Of a stretch of DNA of 64,000 bases, positions 34,749 to 43,578 are shown piece by piece. The DNA is taken from contig NZ_CP030053.1 of assembly GCF_004114955.1 (NCBI RefSeq), forward strand, positions 5,084,001 to 5,148,000, written 5' to 3'. The stretch comes from Bradyrhizobium guangzhouense (lineage in GTDB: Bacteria; Pseudomonadota; Alphaproteobacteria; Rhizobiales; Xanthobacteraceae). Position 1 is the first letter of the stretch; every line of letters begins with the position of its first letter. The notes under the pieces were generated by a model that was not told the origin of the DNA, did not search any database, and was given only the letters and a program-made list of their open reading frames with translations. The translations under genes were made by a program, and so were the position numbers.

Positions 34749-35435
34749 ATGACGGCCATGAGCACTGAAACGAGCAACGAAACAAGGCTGCGTGAGGATA
34801 TCTGCCGGTTCGGACGGTCCCTGTTCGAGCGCGGGCTGACGCCGGGCTCGTCAGGCAATATCAGCGTCAGGCTGGATGGCGGCGGCTGGTTGGTGACGCC
34901 GACCAACGCCTCGCTCGGTTTCCTCGACCCGGCCAAGCTGTCGCGGCTGGACGAGCAAGGCCGGCTGGTGTCGGGCGACGCCCCCACCAAGGAAGTTCCG
35001 CTGCACACCGCGCTCTACGACACGCGCGGCAGTGCACGCGCGATCGTGCATTTGCATTCGACGCACTCGGTCGCGCTCTCGATGCTGCCCGAGATCGACC
35101 CGCGCGCCGCGCTGCCGCCGCTGACGGCCTATTATTTGATGAAATGCGGCGCCACCGCCCTCGTGCCCTATTACCGCCCCGGCGATCCCGCGGTCGCCGA
35201 TGCCATCAAGGGGCTGGCCGGGAAATACTCATCCGTGCTCCTCGCCAATCACGGCCCTGTCGTTGCCGGCGACACGCTGGAAGCGGCGGTGTTCGCGACT
35301 GAGGAGCTGGAGGAGACGGCGAAGCTGTACCTGCTGCTGCGCGGGATGAACCCGCGGTATCTGTCGCCGGAGCAGGTCGCGGATCTGGTGAAGGTGTTCG
35401 GGGTGACGCTACCGCAGCATGGGCATGGGCATTAG
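34749..35435 (+). CDS. otnC: 3-oxo-tetronate 4-phosphate decarboxylase (class II aldolase fold)
   Basis: Decarboxylates 3-oxo-tetronate 4-phosphate to dihydroxyacetone phosphate, the last pathway step. The 228-residue class II aldolase/adducin protein shows GLTPGSSGNISVR (phosphate loop), the zinc histidines in VHLHSTHSVALS, and VLLANHGPVVAG with the third histidine. Starts at 34749 (MTAMSTE) or 34758 (MSTETSN) are both possible. It is transcribed away from ltnD-otnI-otnK, so the complete route sits on two divergent units sharing one control region, which includes a GCCGCC/GGCGGC hairpin near 34676-34693. Fuculose-1-phosphate aldolase activity is less likely here. Confidence 0.9.
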   Translation: MTAMSTETSNETRLREDICRFGRSLFERGLTPGSSGNISVRLDGGGWLVTPTNASLGFLDPAKLSRLDEQGRLVSGDAPTKEVPLHTALYDTRGSARAIVHLHSTHSVALSMLPEIDPRAALPPLTAYYLMKCGATALVPYYRPGDPAVADAIKGLAGKYSSVLLANHGPVVAGDTLEAAVFATEELEETAKLYLLLRGMNPRYLSPEQVADLVKVFGVTLPQHGHGH

Positions 35436-35477
35436 TCCCTTGCTGAGGTGAGCACACCAGCACGCTCCCCCACCGCT

Positions 35478-35576
35478 GTCATTCCCCGCGAAGGCGGCAA
35501 TCCAGTACGCCGCGGCCTATCCGCATTTCTCTGACGTCTCTGGATACTGGATCGCCCGATCAAGTCGGGCGATGAC
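35478..35576. repeat. Palindromic repeat, third copy of the GTCAT-CCCC / GGGCGATGAC family
   Basis: Starts GTCATTCCCCGCGAAGGCGG and ends GTCGGGCGATGAC, sharing ATCCAGTACGCCGCGG and ATACTGGATCGCCCGATCAAG with the elements at 16570-16680 and 12849-12948. It lies between the convergent otnC and the ABC ATPase gene. Confidence 0.85.
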
Positions 35577-35614
35577 ACCGAGAGTGTTGAGCGAGCTTGC
35601 TCCACACGTCCCGC

Positions 35615-36319
35615 CTACAGCCCCAGATACGCCTTGCGCACGTCCGGATTGCCCTTGATCTCGGCCGACGGGCCCTGCATCAGCACGCGGCCGGTTTGCA
35701 GGATGTAGGCGCGGTCGGCGATCTCGAGGCACTCGGCCATCCGTTGCTCGACGATCAGCACGGTCATGCCGGAGTCGCGGATCAGCTTCACGGCCTGAAA
35801 AATCTCGTCGACGAGTTTGGGCATGATGCCCTGCGACGGTTCGTCCAGCATCAACAGCCGCGGCCGCGTCATCAGCGCACGGCCGATCGCGAGCATCTGC
35901 TGCTCGCCGCCGGAGAGCGTCTCGGCGCGCTGCTCGAGCCGTTCGGACAGGCGCGGGAACAGCTTGAAGACGAGATCGAGGGGCCCTTCGCGATCCGCCT
36001 CGCCGCGATAGAGGTAGCTGCCGAGGCGAAGGTTGTCGCGCACCGACAGACGCGGAAACAGGCGGCGGTTCTCCGGCACATAGGCGATGCCGGCCGCAGT
36101 GATGTGGTGCTGCGCCATGCCGTTGATCCGCTTGCCGTCGAAGGTAATGGTGCCCCCGCGCGGACGCTCGGCACCGGCGATCGATTTCAGCAGCGTCGAT
36201 TTGCCGGCCCCATTGGCGCCGGCGACGCAGACGATCTCGCCCTTGGTGACCTCGATGCTGACCGCGGAGATCGCGACCAGGCCCTGATAGGCGGTCGTGA
36301 CTTCACGCACCGACAGCAT
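35615..36319 (-). CDS. livF: Branched-chain-type amino-acid ABC transporter ATPase (LivF-like)
   Basis: A 234-residue ATPase of the HAAT (branched-chain amino acid) importer class. Walker A GANGAGKST, the signature LSGGEQQMLAIGRAL, Walker B LLMLDEPSQG and the H-loop-type VEQRM, where Gln replaces the usual His as in many LivF, are visible. The start overlaps the LivG stop by 17 bases. Last gene of a five-component unit with its own binding protein upstream. Substrate not deducible; such importers also carry urea, amides and aromatic acids. Confidence 0.93.
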   Translation of the reverse strand: MLSVREVTTAYQGLVAISAVSIEVTKGEIVCVAGANGAGKSTLLKSIAGAERPRGGTITFDGKRINGMAQHHITAAGIAYVPENRRLFPRLSVRDNLRLGSYLYRGEADREGPLDLVFKLFPRLSERLEQRAETLSGGEQQMLAIGRALMTRPRLLMLDEPSQGIMPKLVDEIFQAVKLIRDSGMTVLIVEQRMAECLEIADRAYILQTGRVLMQGPSAEIKGNPDVRKAYLGL

Positions 36320-37034
36320 GACGATCTCCCAGATATGCCTTGATCACCTTGGGATCGCGGACGACCTCGGCGGGCTTGCCCTCGACGAGCACTTTGCCGA
36401 GGTCGAGCACGATGGCGCGATCGACCAGCGGCATCACGATCTCCATGACGTGCTCGACCATCAAAACGGTGATGCCGGTATCACGTACTTTTCGCACCAG
36501 CGCCACGCCGGTCTGCGCCTCGGTCGGCGTCAGACCGGTGAGGACCTCGTCGAGCAGCAGCAGCTTTGGCTCGGTCGCAAGCGCACGGGCGACTTCGAGC
36601 CGGCGCTTCTCGGCCGGCACGAGGTCACTCGCGAGCACATCGGCGCGCGCGGCGAGGCCGGTGAACTCCAGCACCTCATGGGCCTTGCGGCGTGCTTCGC
36701 GCATCACCGTATTACGCACGAGCGCACCGACGATGACGTTGTCGATGACCGTCATGGTCTCGAAGCTCTTGACCACCTGGAAGGTCCGCCCCACCCCGCG
36801 CTGGCAGCGCTCGGCCGCCGGCAATTTGGTGACGTCCTCGCCGTCGAACCAGATCGAGCCCTGCGTCGGCGGCAGGACGCCGGCGATGAGATTGAACAGT
36901 GTCGACTTGCCGGCGCCGTTCGGGCCAATCAGGCCGACGATCTCGCCCCGACCGACCGAGATCGAAACATCGCTGTTGGCAACGAGGCCGCCGAACCGCT
37001 GCCAGACGCCGCGGGTTTCAAGGAGCGCGGTCAT
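36303..37034 (-). CDS. livG: Branched-chain-type ABC transporter ATPase (LivG-like)
   Basis: A 243-residue ATPase with Walker A GPNGAGKST, Walker B LLLLDEVLTG and switch VEHVMEIVM. The signature loop reads LVPAEKRRLEVARAL instead of LSGGQ, as is common in LivG proteins. It pairs with LivF as the second ATPase of the importer. The ATG at 37034 overlaps the LivM stop as ATGA. Confidence 0.93.
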   Translation of the reverse strand: MTALLETRGVWQRFGGLVANSDVSISVGRGEIVGLIGPNGAGKSTLFNLIAGVLPPTQGSIWFDGEDVTKLPAAERCQRGVGRTFQVVKSFETMTVIDNVIVGALVRNTVMREARRKAHEVLEFTGLAARADVLASDLVPAEKRRLEVARALATEPKLLLLDEVLTGLTPTEAQTGVALVRKVRDTGITVLMVEHVMEIVMPLVDRAIVLDLGKVLVEGKPAEVVRDPKVIKAYLGDRHAVGA

Positions 37035-38014
37035 CGCGTTGCCCCCTTCGCTTTGGAGCGGGAGAACAGGCTCACCAACCCCTGTGGCAGGGCCAGCGAG
37101 ATCGCGACGATCAGCGCGCCGTAGACGATGAGGTCGACGCCGCGGCCGGAGCCCCCGATATAGGAGCGCGTCAGCTCCGTCATCGGGATCAGGATCGCCG
37201 CCCCTAACACCGGCCCCCAGAGCGTGCCGATGCCGCCGAGCACTGCCGGCAGTGCCATCAGCAGCGAGAACTGGAAGCCCATCACGCTTTCAGGATCGAT
37301 ATAGGCGAGGAACTGCGCATAAAAGGCGCCGCCGATGGCAACAAGGAACGCCGAGACCGCTGCCGCACCCATCTTGGAGTTGAAGACGACGACGCCAAGG
37401 CTTTCGGCGGCTTCCGGATTGTCCTTGACCGCGCGCCACCAGAAACCCCATTTGGAGTCCTCCAGCCACCAGGTGACGAACCAGGCGAGGCAGCACAGCC
37501 CCAACGCAAAATAGAAATACGGCAGCTTGCTGCGCATGAACTGGAATTTCAGCCAGCTGTCGCCGCGCACGGGAATGGTGATGCCCATTGCAGCGCCCGC
37601 CCATTCCCAATTCTGGAACAGCAGCAGGCCGATTTCGGCGATGACGATGGTCGCGATCACGAAGTAATGGCCGCGCAGGCGGAAGAAGGGATAGCCGAGC
37701 CCCATCGCGATGATGGCCGCGATCCCGCCGCCGGCGAGCATGCCGAACCAGGGCAACACGCCGAACTTGGTGTACAGGAGCTCGGTGGTATAGGCGCCGA
37801 TGCCGAAATAGAGCGCATGCCCGAGCGAGATCTGCCCGCAATAGCCGGACAGGATGTTCCAGCTCTGCGACAGCGCCGCATACATCAAGGTCAGCACCAG
37901 GATGTTCTGGACGTAGACGTCCTTGACGAACAACGGCGCGGACGCGGCAAGCGCCGCCAGCACCGCGGCAATGATGAGGTCGCGGCGACGCCGCGCGGCA
38001 AAATTCTTGTCCAT
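37031..38014 (-). CDS. livM: Branched-chain-type ABC transporter permease (LivM-like)
   Basis: A 327-residue inner-membrane permease with about nine hydrophobic helices, including NILVLTLMYAALSQSWNIL, which opens the core, and the conserved GAYTTELLYTKFG segment. The C-terminal core (RAVKDNPEAAESLG, SAFLVAIGGAFYAQFL, LGGIGTLWGPVLGA) is the EAA-like ATPase contact. The ATG at 38014 overlaps the LivH stop by one base (TGATG), and the neighbouring GTG at 38017 is possible. It forms the membrane pore with LivH. Confidence 0.92.
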   Translation of the reverse strand: MDKNFAARRRRDLIIAAVLAALAASAPLFVKDVYVQNILVLTLMYAALSQSWNILSGYCGQISLGHALYFGIGAYTTELLYTKFGVLPWFGMLAGGGIAAIIAMGLGYPFFRLRGHYFVIATIVIAEIGLLLFQNWEWAGAAMGITIPVRGDSWLKFQFMRSKLPYFYFALGLCCLAWFVTWWLEDSKWGFWWRAVKDNPEAAESLGVVVFNSKMGAAAVSAFLVAIGGAFYAQFLAYIDPESVMGFQFSLLMALPAVLGGIGTLWGPVLGAAILIPMTELTRSYIGGSGRGVDLIVYGALIVAISLALPQGLVSLFSRSKAKGATR

Positions 38015-38892
38015 CACATCGACCCGAACAGGCCACGCGGCCGAATGAAGACGACAAGCAAGTACACGGCATAGATTCCGACCGACTTCAGCGAGGGCGG
38101 CAGCATCAAGGCTGTTACGGCTTCGACCAGGCCGACGACGATGCCGCCGGCAAAGGCACCGAACACGCTACCGAAGCCGCCGAGCGCGACGGTGACGTAA
38201 GCAATCAGGGCAAAGGAGGCACCGACGTCGGGATAGATGTAGAAGAAAACTGCCATGATCGCGCCGGCCAGACCTACCAGCGCGGCGCCAAGGCCCCAGC
38301 CGAGCGCGAACACGCGGTTCTTGTCGATGCCGACGAGCGCGACAGCCCCGGGATCTTCACGGGTGGCTTCCAGCGCGCGGCCGAAATCGGTGCGATTGAT
38401 GAAGAAATAGAGACCGGCAAAGGCCGCGATCGACACCAGGGCGCCGACCAATTGCGGCTCCGGCAGGAAGATGCCGGCGATCGAGACGGTCTTTCCGCCA
38501 AGCCAGGACTGCGGAATGCTGCGATAATCCGGCGTGAAGAAGAACTGAGCGAGGCCCCGCATCACGATGGCAAGGCCGAAGGTGGAGAAGATCTGCACCA
38601 TGCCGGCATTGGCCTTGGCCCGCATGGCGAAACGTACCACCAACAAATAGACCACGGCCCCCAGCACGAAGAGCGCGGCGGCAACCAGCGGCGCCGACAG
38701 CAGGGGATCGATGGCGAAGAACGTGAACAGGAAGAAGGACACGTACATCGCGATCATCAGGAACTCGCCATGGGCGAAGTTCACGACGTCCATCAGGCCG
38801 AAGATCAGCGCGAGGCCGACTGCGATCAGTCCGTAGAGCAGCCCCATGAGGAGGCCGCTCGCGAGACTTTGGATAATGGCTTGGGCTGTCAC
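38014..38892 (-). CDS. livH: Branched-chain-type ABC transporter permease (LivH-like)
   Basis: A 292-residue permease with the usual LivH opening SGLLMGLLYGLIAVGLALIF and later GLMDVVNFAHGEFLMI. The core motif is EATREDPGAVALVGIDKNRV. I choose the GTG at 38892 (VTAQAIIQ), which follows GGGGGACTAGAG. The longer frame to 38952 reads into a palindromic repeat, and its first residues (LRFARND) are repeat-derived. It is the first of the four coupled membrane and ATPase genes. The binding-protein gene is upstream across the repeat. Confidence 0.9.
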   Translation of the reverse strand: MTAQAIIQSLASGLLMGLLYGLIAVGLALIFGLMDVVNFAHGEFLMIAMYVSFFLFTFFAIDPLLSAPLVAAALFVLGAVVYLLVVRFAMRAKANAGMVQIFSTFGLAIVMRGLAQFFFTPDYRSIPQSWLGGKTVSIAGIFLPEPQLVGALVSIAAFAGLYFFINRTDFGRALEATREDPGAVALVGIDKNRVFALGWGLGAALVGLAGAIMAVFFYIYPDVGASFALIAYVTVALGGFGSVFGAFAGGIVVGLVEAVTALMLPPSLKSVGIYAVYLLVVFIRPRGLFGSM

Positions 38893-38927
38893 CTCTAGTC
38901 CCCCGTTCGAAACGTCACGACAGGCTT

Positions 38928-39034
38928 CGTCATTGCGAGCGAAGCGAAGCAATCCAGAAAGGAAGCAGCCTGGATTGCTTCATCGCCAGCGCAAAATTGC
39001 TCCACAATTTTGTCGCGGGCTCCTCGCAAGGACG
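38928..39034. repeat. Palindromic repeat (CGTCATTGCGAG family)
   Basis: CGTCATTGCGAG (from 38928) faces CTCGCAAGGACG (ending 39034). An inner AAGCAATCCAG pairs with CTGGATTGCTT, the same block as in the element at 9161-9283. It separates the binding-protein gene from livH and may lower read-through so that binding protein is made in excess. Confidence 0.8.
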
Positions 39035-39095
39035 GTGTGGGAGCACTCCGATCGTCCTACCCCCTCACAGCGCCTGGGCCCCGACCGTGCGCCGC

Positions 39096-40340
39096 TTACT
39101 TCATCGGCCACGTCGCTTCCGCAATAGCGGCCTGCGGCGGGAAGATGGTGACGAACTTGCCGCCGACATATTGCAGCAGCACCGGGTTGGCGTCGTTGTT
39201 CTGGCCCATGTCGTCGAACTTGATGCGCTTCCAGGGCATGATGGTCTGCTCGCCCGGGATATCCGTCGCAGCCAGGGCATCGCGGATCTTTTCGCCATCG
39301 GTCGACTTGGCGCGGCTGATCGCATCGGCCAGCACGATGAGGCCCATGAACTGGCGTGAGGTGAGATCGTTGAGATCCTTGCCCGACTTCGCTTTGAACA
39401 TGTCGTTGACCTTACCGACCATCGGACGCTTCTGCGCGAGATCGAGCGAGAAGGTGCCGCGCGAGATCACGCCTTCGAGCTTGTCGCCGACGGCGTCATA
39501 AAGCGCCTTCTCGGAGAAGCCGGCATCCTGCGCCACGATGGCATTCGGCTTGTAGCCCAGCTCGGCCATGGTCTTGACCAGCAGAATACCGTCGGTGGTG
39601 TAGCTCGACGGCATCAGCACGTCGGCATTCGCAGTCTTGAGCTGCTGCACTTCGGCGGAGAGCGACGGCGAGTTGGCGCGGTACTTGATGTCGGAGACGA
39701 TCTTGTAGCCGCGCTCGCCGGCGATCTTGGCTTGCGCGTTGCCGGAGTCGGTGCCGAAGATGGTGTCCTCGTGGAACAGCGACAGGGTCTCGATCTTGTT
39801 GCCCTTCTTCTTCATGGTATCGAAGAAGTCGAACATGGCGGCCGAGTACATCTCGTCATGCGGCGCGGCACGGAAGTAGTATTTGAGGCCGCGGCGATGC
39901 AGGCTCGGCGAGGAATTGTCGGCCGAGACGAACGGGATCTGGTAGCGTTCGCAGATCTGGCTGACAGTGACGGCCACCGCGCTCTGATAGGTCCCGATGA
40001 TGGCGCAAACCTTCTCCTGCGTGATCAGGCGCTCGGCTTCGGCGCGGCCCTTCTGCGGATCGGCCTGGTGGTCGGCGAACACGAGGCGGACCTTGGCGCC
40101 GCCGAGGCCCGGCAGACCTTCGCCCTTGGCCAGCGGCAGATCCAAATCGGTGTCCTTGTTGATGACCTCGAGCGCAGTCTCATAGGCCTTCTGCGCGTCG
40201 ACACCCTGCTGTGCACTGCCGCCGGAGAACGGATAGATCACGCCGATCACGACTTCCGATGTCTGGGCCCGTGCAGCGAGCGGCACCAGCGCGGCAGTGG
40301 CGGTAGCACCGAGCAGAACGTCGCGGCGAGAGATCGTCAT
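39096..40340 (-). CDS. ABC transporter substrate-binding protein (HAAT family), Tat-exported
   Basis: A 414-residue periplasmic binding protein for the LivFGHM-type importer encoded downstream. The N-terminus MTISRRDVLLGATATAALVP has a twin-arginine motif and cleavage near AARAQ, so it is probably exported folded. The mature part begins SEVVIGVIYPFSGGSAQQG, the standard Leu/Ile/Val-binding-protein opening, with two alternating lobes and YQSAVAVTVSQICERYQIPF. Substrates in this family range from branched-chain amino acids to aromatic acids and urea. The linkage to a DUF1445 protein may reflect the transported compound. Confidence 0.92.
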   Translation of the reverse strand: MTISRRDVLLGATATAALVPLAARAQTSEVVIGVIYPFSGGSAQQGVDAQKAYETALEVINKDTDLDLPLAKGEGLPGLGGAKVRLVFADHQADPQKGRAEAERLITQEKVCAIIGTYQSAVAVTVSQICERYQIPFVSADNSSPSLHRRGLKYYFRAAPHDEMYSAAMFDFFDTMKKKGNKIETLSLFHEDTIFGTDSGNAQAKIAGERGYKIVSDIKYRANSPSLSAEVQQLKTANADVLMPSSYTTDGILLVKTMAELGYKPNAIVAQDAGFSEKALYDAVGDKLEGVISRGTFSLDLAQKRPMVGKVNDMFKAKSGKDLNDLTSRQFMGLIVLADAISRAKSTDGEKIRDALAATDIPGEQTIMPWKRIKFDDMGQNNDANPVLLQYVGGKFVTIFPPQAAIAEATWPMK

Positions 40341-40429
40341 GGCAGAGTTCCCTGTTTCTGAATTTCAACTGATCGAATGAAGCGATTGACTGGTATCGTA
40401 AAGCCCGAAGAAGCAGCAAACGCTGCCTA

Positions 40430-41245
40430 CTAAATCACGGCCATGTTCCTGTTTCTGAGATCCGTCACCAGCATCAGGCCGGGCGAATGCGTGATCGCGA
40501 AAGGTACCTTGGCGGCGTTGATCACCGATTGCGGCGTCACGCCGCAGGCCCAGAACACCGGGATCTCGTCGTCGGCGACAGGGACGGGATCGCCATAATC
40601 GGGCTTGGCGATATCCTTGATGCCGATCAGATGCGGATGGCCGAGATGCACGGGCGCACCGTGCACGGCGGGATAGCGCGAGGTGATCTGCACCGCGCGG
40701 ATCGCATCGGCCGGCCTGAACGGGCGCATCGAGACCACCATCGGCCCCGCGAACGGACCTGATGCGCCGCAGGCGATGTTGGTGCGGTACATCGGCACGC
40801 GCACGTTCTCTTCGATGTGACGGATCGGCATGCCCTCATCGAGCAGCGCCTCTTCGAACGAGAACGAACAGCCGAGGACGAAAGTCACGAGATCGTCGCG
40901 CCAGTACTTGGTGACGTCGGTCGGCTCGTCCACGACTTCGCCGTCGCGCCAGACGCGGTAGCGCGGCACGTCGGTGCGGATGTCGAGATCGGCGCCCAGC
41001 GAGGGGATGTGTGGGCTGCCAACGTCGGACATGCCGATGATCGGGCACGGTTTCGGATTGAGCTGGCAGAAGCGGTGAAAGGCGCTGGCGTAGTCCGCCG
41101 GCAGGATCGCCAGATTGCCCTGGACGAAGCCGGGGGCAACACCCGCCGTGGAACCGACCTGGCCGCCGCGATAGGCAAGCCGCGCCTGGTGGCTCGGGAG
41201 CGTGTCGGGCGTTTCAGTTTGCTGCGCTGCCACCAAAACAGTCAT
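40430..41245 (-). CDS. DUF1445 / D-glutamate-cyclase-like putative hydro-lyase
   Basis: A 271-residue soluble protein of the DUF1445 (UPF0317) family, related to the mitochondrial D-glutamate cyclase. Recognisable blocks are [64 protein letters not shown] and [12 protein letters not shown]. The cyclase converts D-glutamate to 5-oxoproline, but bacterial members are broadly annotated as hydro-lyases, so the reaction is uncertain. It is divergent from the LysR regulator and transcribed toward the importer genes, 89 bases before the binding-protein gene, so it is probably the first gene of that operon. Confidence 0.85.
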   Translation of the reverse strand: MTVLVAAQQTETPDTLPSHQARLAYRGGQVGSTAGVAPGFVQGNLAILPADYASAFHRFCQLNPKPCPIIGMSDVGSPHIPSLGADLDIRTDVPRYRVWRDGEVVDEPTDVTKYWRDDLVTFVLGCSFSFEEALLDEGMPIRHIEENVRVPMYRTNIACGASGPFAGPMVVSMRPFRPADAIRAVQITSRYPAVHGAPVHLGHPHLIGIKDIAKPDYGDPVPVADDEIPVFWACGVTPQSVINAAKVPFAITHSPGLMLVTDLRNRNMAVI

Positions 41246-41295
41246 TTCATCGACCTGCCTATGAACTCGACAAGCCTAGCCAACATCAAGCATAC

Positions 41296-41324
41296 TATAA
41301 AGTCTAATCGTCCTTTTTAATCAA
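41296..41324 (-). promoter_or_regulatory. Putative sigma70 promoter of the DUF1445-importer unit
   Basis: Read on the minus strand, TTGATT (41324-41319) and TTTATA (41301-41296) are spaced by exactly 17 bases. The region is strikingly AT-rich compared with its surroundings. The perfect palindrome at 41326-41348 lies directly upstream of this -35, the position expected for LysR-type activation. Confidence 0.5.
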
Positions 41325-41325
41325 T

Positions 41326-41348
41326 ATCGATAAAGCTACTTTATCGAT
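41326..41348. promoter_or_regulatory. Perfect palindrome, probable LysR-type operator
   Basis: ATCGATAAAG (41326-41335) and CTTTATCGAT (41339-41348) are exact reverse complements with a CTA spacer. The dyad contains the T-N11-A pattern of LysR-type binding sites. It lies 16 bases before the LysR start and just upstream of the minus-strand promoter, so it could serve both autoregulation and activation of the DUF1445-importer unit. Confidence 0.7.
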
Positions 41349-41364
41349 CGGGAAAATCCTTCCA

Positions 41365-42282
41365 ATGATGGACTTCAGGTCGATCGAAACCTTCCTCTGG
41401 GTTGTGAAGCTTGGCAGCTTCCGAGGTGCCGCGGCGCGGCTCAATACGACCCAGCCGGCGATCTCCCAGCGCATCGCCCAGCTCGAGCGCGAGATGGGCG
41501 TGAAGCTGCTGAACCGCGATCATCGCGTGGCGTCACCGACCCCGAGCGGACGGCAGATGATGGTCTACGCCGAGAAGTTGATCGGCCTGCGCGCCGCGAT
41601 GATGGCCGAGATCGGCGACGCTTCCGCAATGCGCGGCGTGATGCGGCTCGGTGTCGCCGAAACCATCGTGCACACCTGGTTGCCGCGGCTGGTAAAGAGC
41701 GTCAACGAGCTCTATCCGAACCTGTCGCTGGAGATCGAGGTTGACATCACGCCGAACTTGACCGCGCGATTGCTCGCGCAGGAGATCGAGCTCGCTTTCG
41801 TGGTCGGCCCCCTCTCGGCCTCGGGCGTGCACAACCGCACGCTCGCCGACTATCCGATCGGCTTCCTGGCCAGCCCGTCGCTCGGGCTCGGCCATGGGCC
41901 CGTGACGCTCACCGATCTCGCGCGGTTTCCGATCATCACCTTCCCGCGCAAGACCAGGCCCTACGAGGTGGTGCGCGAGGTGTTCGACCGGCCCGACTTG
42001 CCGCCGATCCGTCTTCACGCCTCCGCCTCGCTCGCCACCGTGATCCACATGGCGGTGGAAGGCCTCGGCATCGCCGTGATCCCCGATGCCATCGTCGAGA
42101 ACGAGCTCGCCGACGGTCGGCTGCAATTGCTCGATACCGACCTGCAGATCGCGCCGCTGACATTCACGGCGAGCTGGCTCGCCTCGCCCGACGTCGTGGC
42201 GGTGCAGCGCGTCGCCGAGCTTGCATGTCAGATTGCGCAGAGCAGCCTCGCGGTTGACGCGCCCGCGCTGGCGCGTCATTGA
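41365..42282 (+). CDS. LysR-family transcriptional regulator
   Basis: A 305-residue LysR regulator: winged HTH at residues 1-60 (SFRGAAARLNTTQPAISQRI then LEREMGVKLLNRD), linker helix, and a two-lobed effector domain from about residue 90. It is divergent from the DUF1445-importer unit across 119 bases that contain a perfect palindrome, which is the standard LysR arrangement. It probably also influences the amidohydrolase and dehydrogenase genes that follow it on the + strand. The effector is unknown. Start at 41365 (MMDFRSI); the adjacent ATG is equally possible. Confidence 0.93.
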   Translation: MMDFRSIETFLWVVKLGSFRGAAARLNTTQPAISQRIAQLEREMGVKLLNRDHRVASPTPSGRQMMVYAEKLIGLRAAMMAEIGDASAMRGVMRLGVAETIVHTWLPRLVKSVNELYPNLSLEIEVDITPNLTARLLAQEIELAFVVGPLSASGVHNRTLADYPIGFLASPSLGLGHGPVTLTDLARFPIITFPRKTRPYEVVREVFDRPDLPPIRLHASASLATVIHMAVEGLGIAVIPDAIVENELADGRLQLLDTDLQIAPLTFTASWLASPDVVAVQRVAELACQIAQSSLAVDAPALARH

Positions 42283-42315
42283 CAAAGGCGCCGGACAAAC
42301 TGAGAGACTGAACGC

Positions 42316-43566
42316 ATGAGCCGAGCCGCGACAAACCTGCAAATCGATTCCGCCCGCCTCTGGGGCTCCATCCACGAGACGGCGCAGTTCGGCGCGACGG
42401 CCAAGGGCGGTGTGCGGCGACTGACCTTGAGCAGCGAAGACAAGCAGGTTCGCGACTGGTTTCGAAAAGCCTGCGAGGACGCCGGGCTCGAGGTTCACAC
42501 CGATGCGCTCGGCTCGCAGTTCGGCCTGCGCAAGGGCCGCGATATGTCGAAGCTGCCCGTCGGCATCGGCTCGCACCTCGACACCCAGCCGACTGGCGGC
42601 AAGTATGACGGCATTTTGGGCACACTCGGCGCGCTCGAAGTGATCCGCACGCTGAACGACGCCGGCATCGAGACCGAAGCGCCGATCTGCATCGTCAACT
42701 GGACCAACGAGGAAGGCTCGCGCTTCGCGCCGGCGATGATGGCGTCCGCCGCTTACGTTGGCGATTTCACCACCGACGACATCCTGTCGCGCAAGGACAT
42801 CGTCGGCACCACCGTCGGCCAGGCGCTCGACAGCATCGGCTATCGTGGCGACAAGCCTGTCGGCTTCCAGAAACTTGGTTGCTTTGTCGAACTCCACATC
42901 GAGCAGGGTCCAATCCTCGAAGCCGAGGGCAAGACCATTGGCGTGGTCGATTCCGGCCAGGGCGTGCTGTGGTACGACGGCAAGATTTCCGGCTTCGAGA
43001 GCCATGCGGGCTCGACACCGATGCCGCTGCGGCGCGATGCGCTTGCGACATTGTCGGAGATCGTGCTCGCGATGGAGGCCATTGCGAAGAAGCACGGACC
43101 TAACGCAGTCGGCACCATCGGCGAAGCGGTGATCGCAAATCCCTCGCGCAATGTCATTCCCGGCGAGATTGCCTTCACCATGGATTGCCGCAGCGCCGAC
43201 GGCGCCATCATGGATGCGCTCGATCGCGATCTGCGTGCCGCCATCGCCGAAATCGCCGCGCGGCGCAAGGTCGAGGTCAAGATCGATCTGGTCTGGCGCA
43301 AGGCGCCGACGCATTTCGATCCCAAGCTGATCGCAGCCGTCGAGAATGCGGCCAAGACGCTCGGCTATTCCTCACGCCGCATCACCTCGGGCGCCGGCCA
43401 CGATGCCTGCAACCTCAACACTGTCATGCCGGCCGCCATGGTGTTCGTCCCCTGCAAGGACGGCATCAGCCACAACGAGCTGGAGGATGCGGCGCAGCCC
43501 GACTGCGCCGCGGGCACCAACGTGCTGATGCACACCGTGCTGGCGATTGCCGGCGTCGCGTCCTGA
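42316..43566 (+). CDS. M20-family Zn-dependent amidohydrolase (allantoate / N-carbamoyl-amino-acid type)
   Basis: A 416-residue metallo-amidohydrolase of the AllC/N-carbamoyl-L-amino acid hydrolase/ureidoglycolate amidohydrolase group. Metal ligands are visible in GSHLDTQPTGGKYDG (His, Asp), NEEGSRF (Glu) and VELHIEQGP (His, Glu). The C-terminal zinc histidine lies in GAGHDACN. A dimerisation insert occupies roughly residues 215-335. It follows the LysR gene by 33 bases and is linked to two dehydrogenases. Together with the Ldh-family enzyme this recalls ureide catabolism (AllC and AllD), but no allantoinase is present. Confidence 0.88.
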   Translation: MSRAATNLQIDSARLWGSIHETAQFGATAKGGVRRLTLSSEDKQVRDWFRKACEDAGLEVHTDALGSQFGLRKGRDMSKLPVGIGSHLDTQPTGGKYDGILGTLGALEVIRTLNDAGIETEAPICIVNWTNEEGSRFAPAMMASAAYVGDFTTDDILSRKDIVGTTVGQALDSIGYRGDKPVGFQKLGCFVELHIEQGPILEAEGKTIGVVDSGQGVLWYDGKISGFESHAGSTPMPLRRDALATLSEIVLAMEAIAKKHGPNAVGTIGEAVIANPSRNVIPGEIAFTMDCRSADGAIMDALDRDLRAAIAEIAARRKVEVKIDLVWRKAPTHFDPKLIAAVENAAKTLGYSSRRITSGAGHDACNLNTVMPAAMVFVPCKDGISHNELEDAAQPDCAAGTNVLMHTVLAIAGVAS

Positions 43567-43578
43567 CCGGAGAGAGCC

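Noticed and set aside
38893..38952. LivH extended to an ATG at 38952
   Set aside because: The extra residues (LRFARND) are encoded by the start of an intergenic repeat; a GTG with a good ribosome-binding site lies at 38892.
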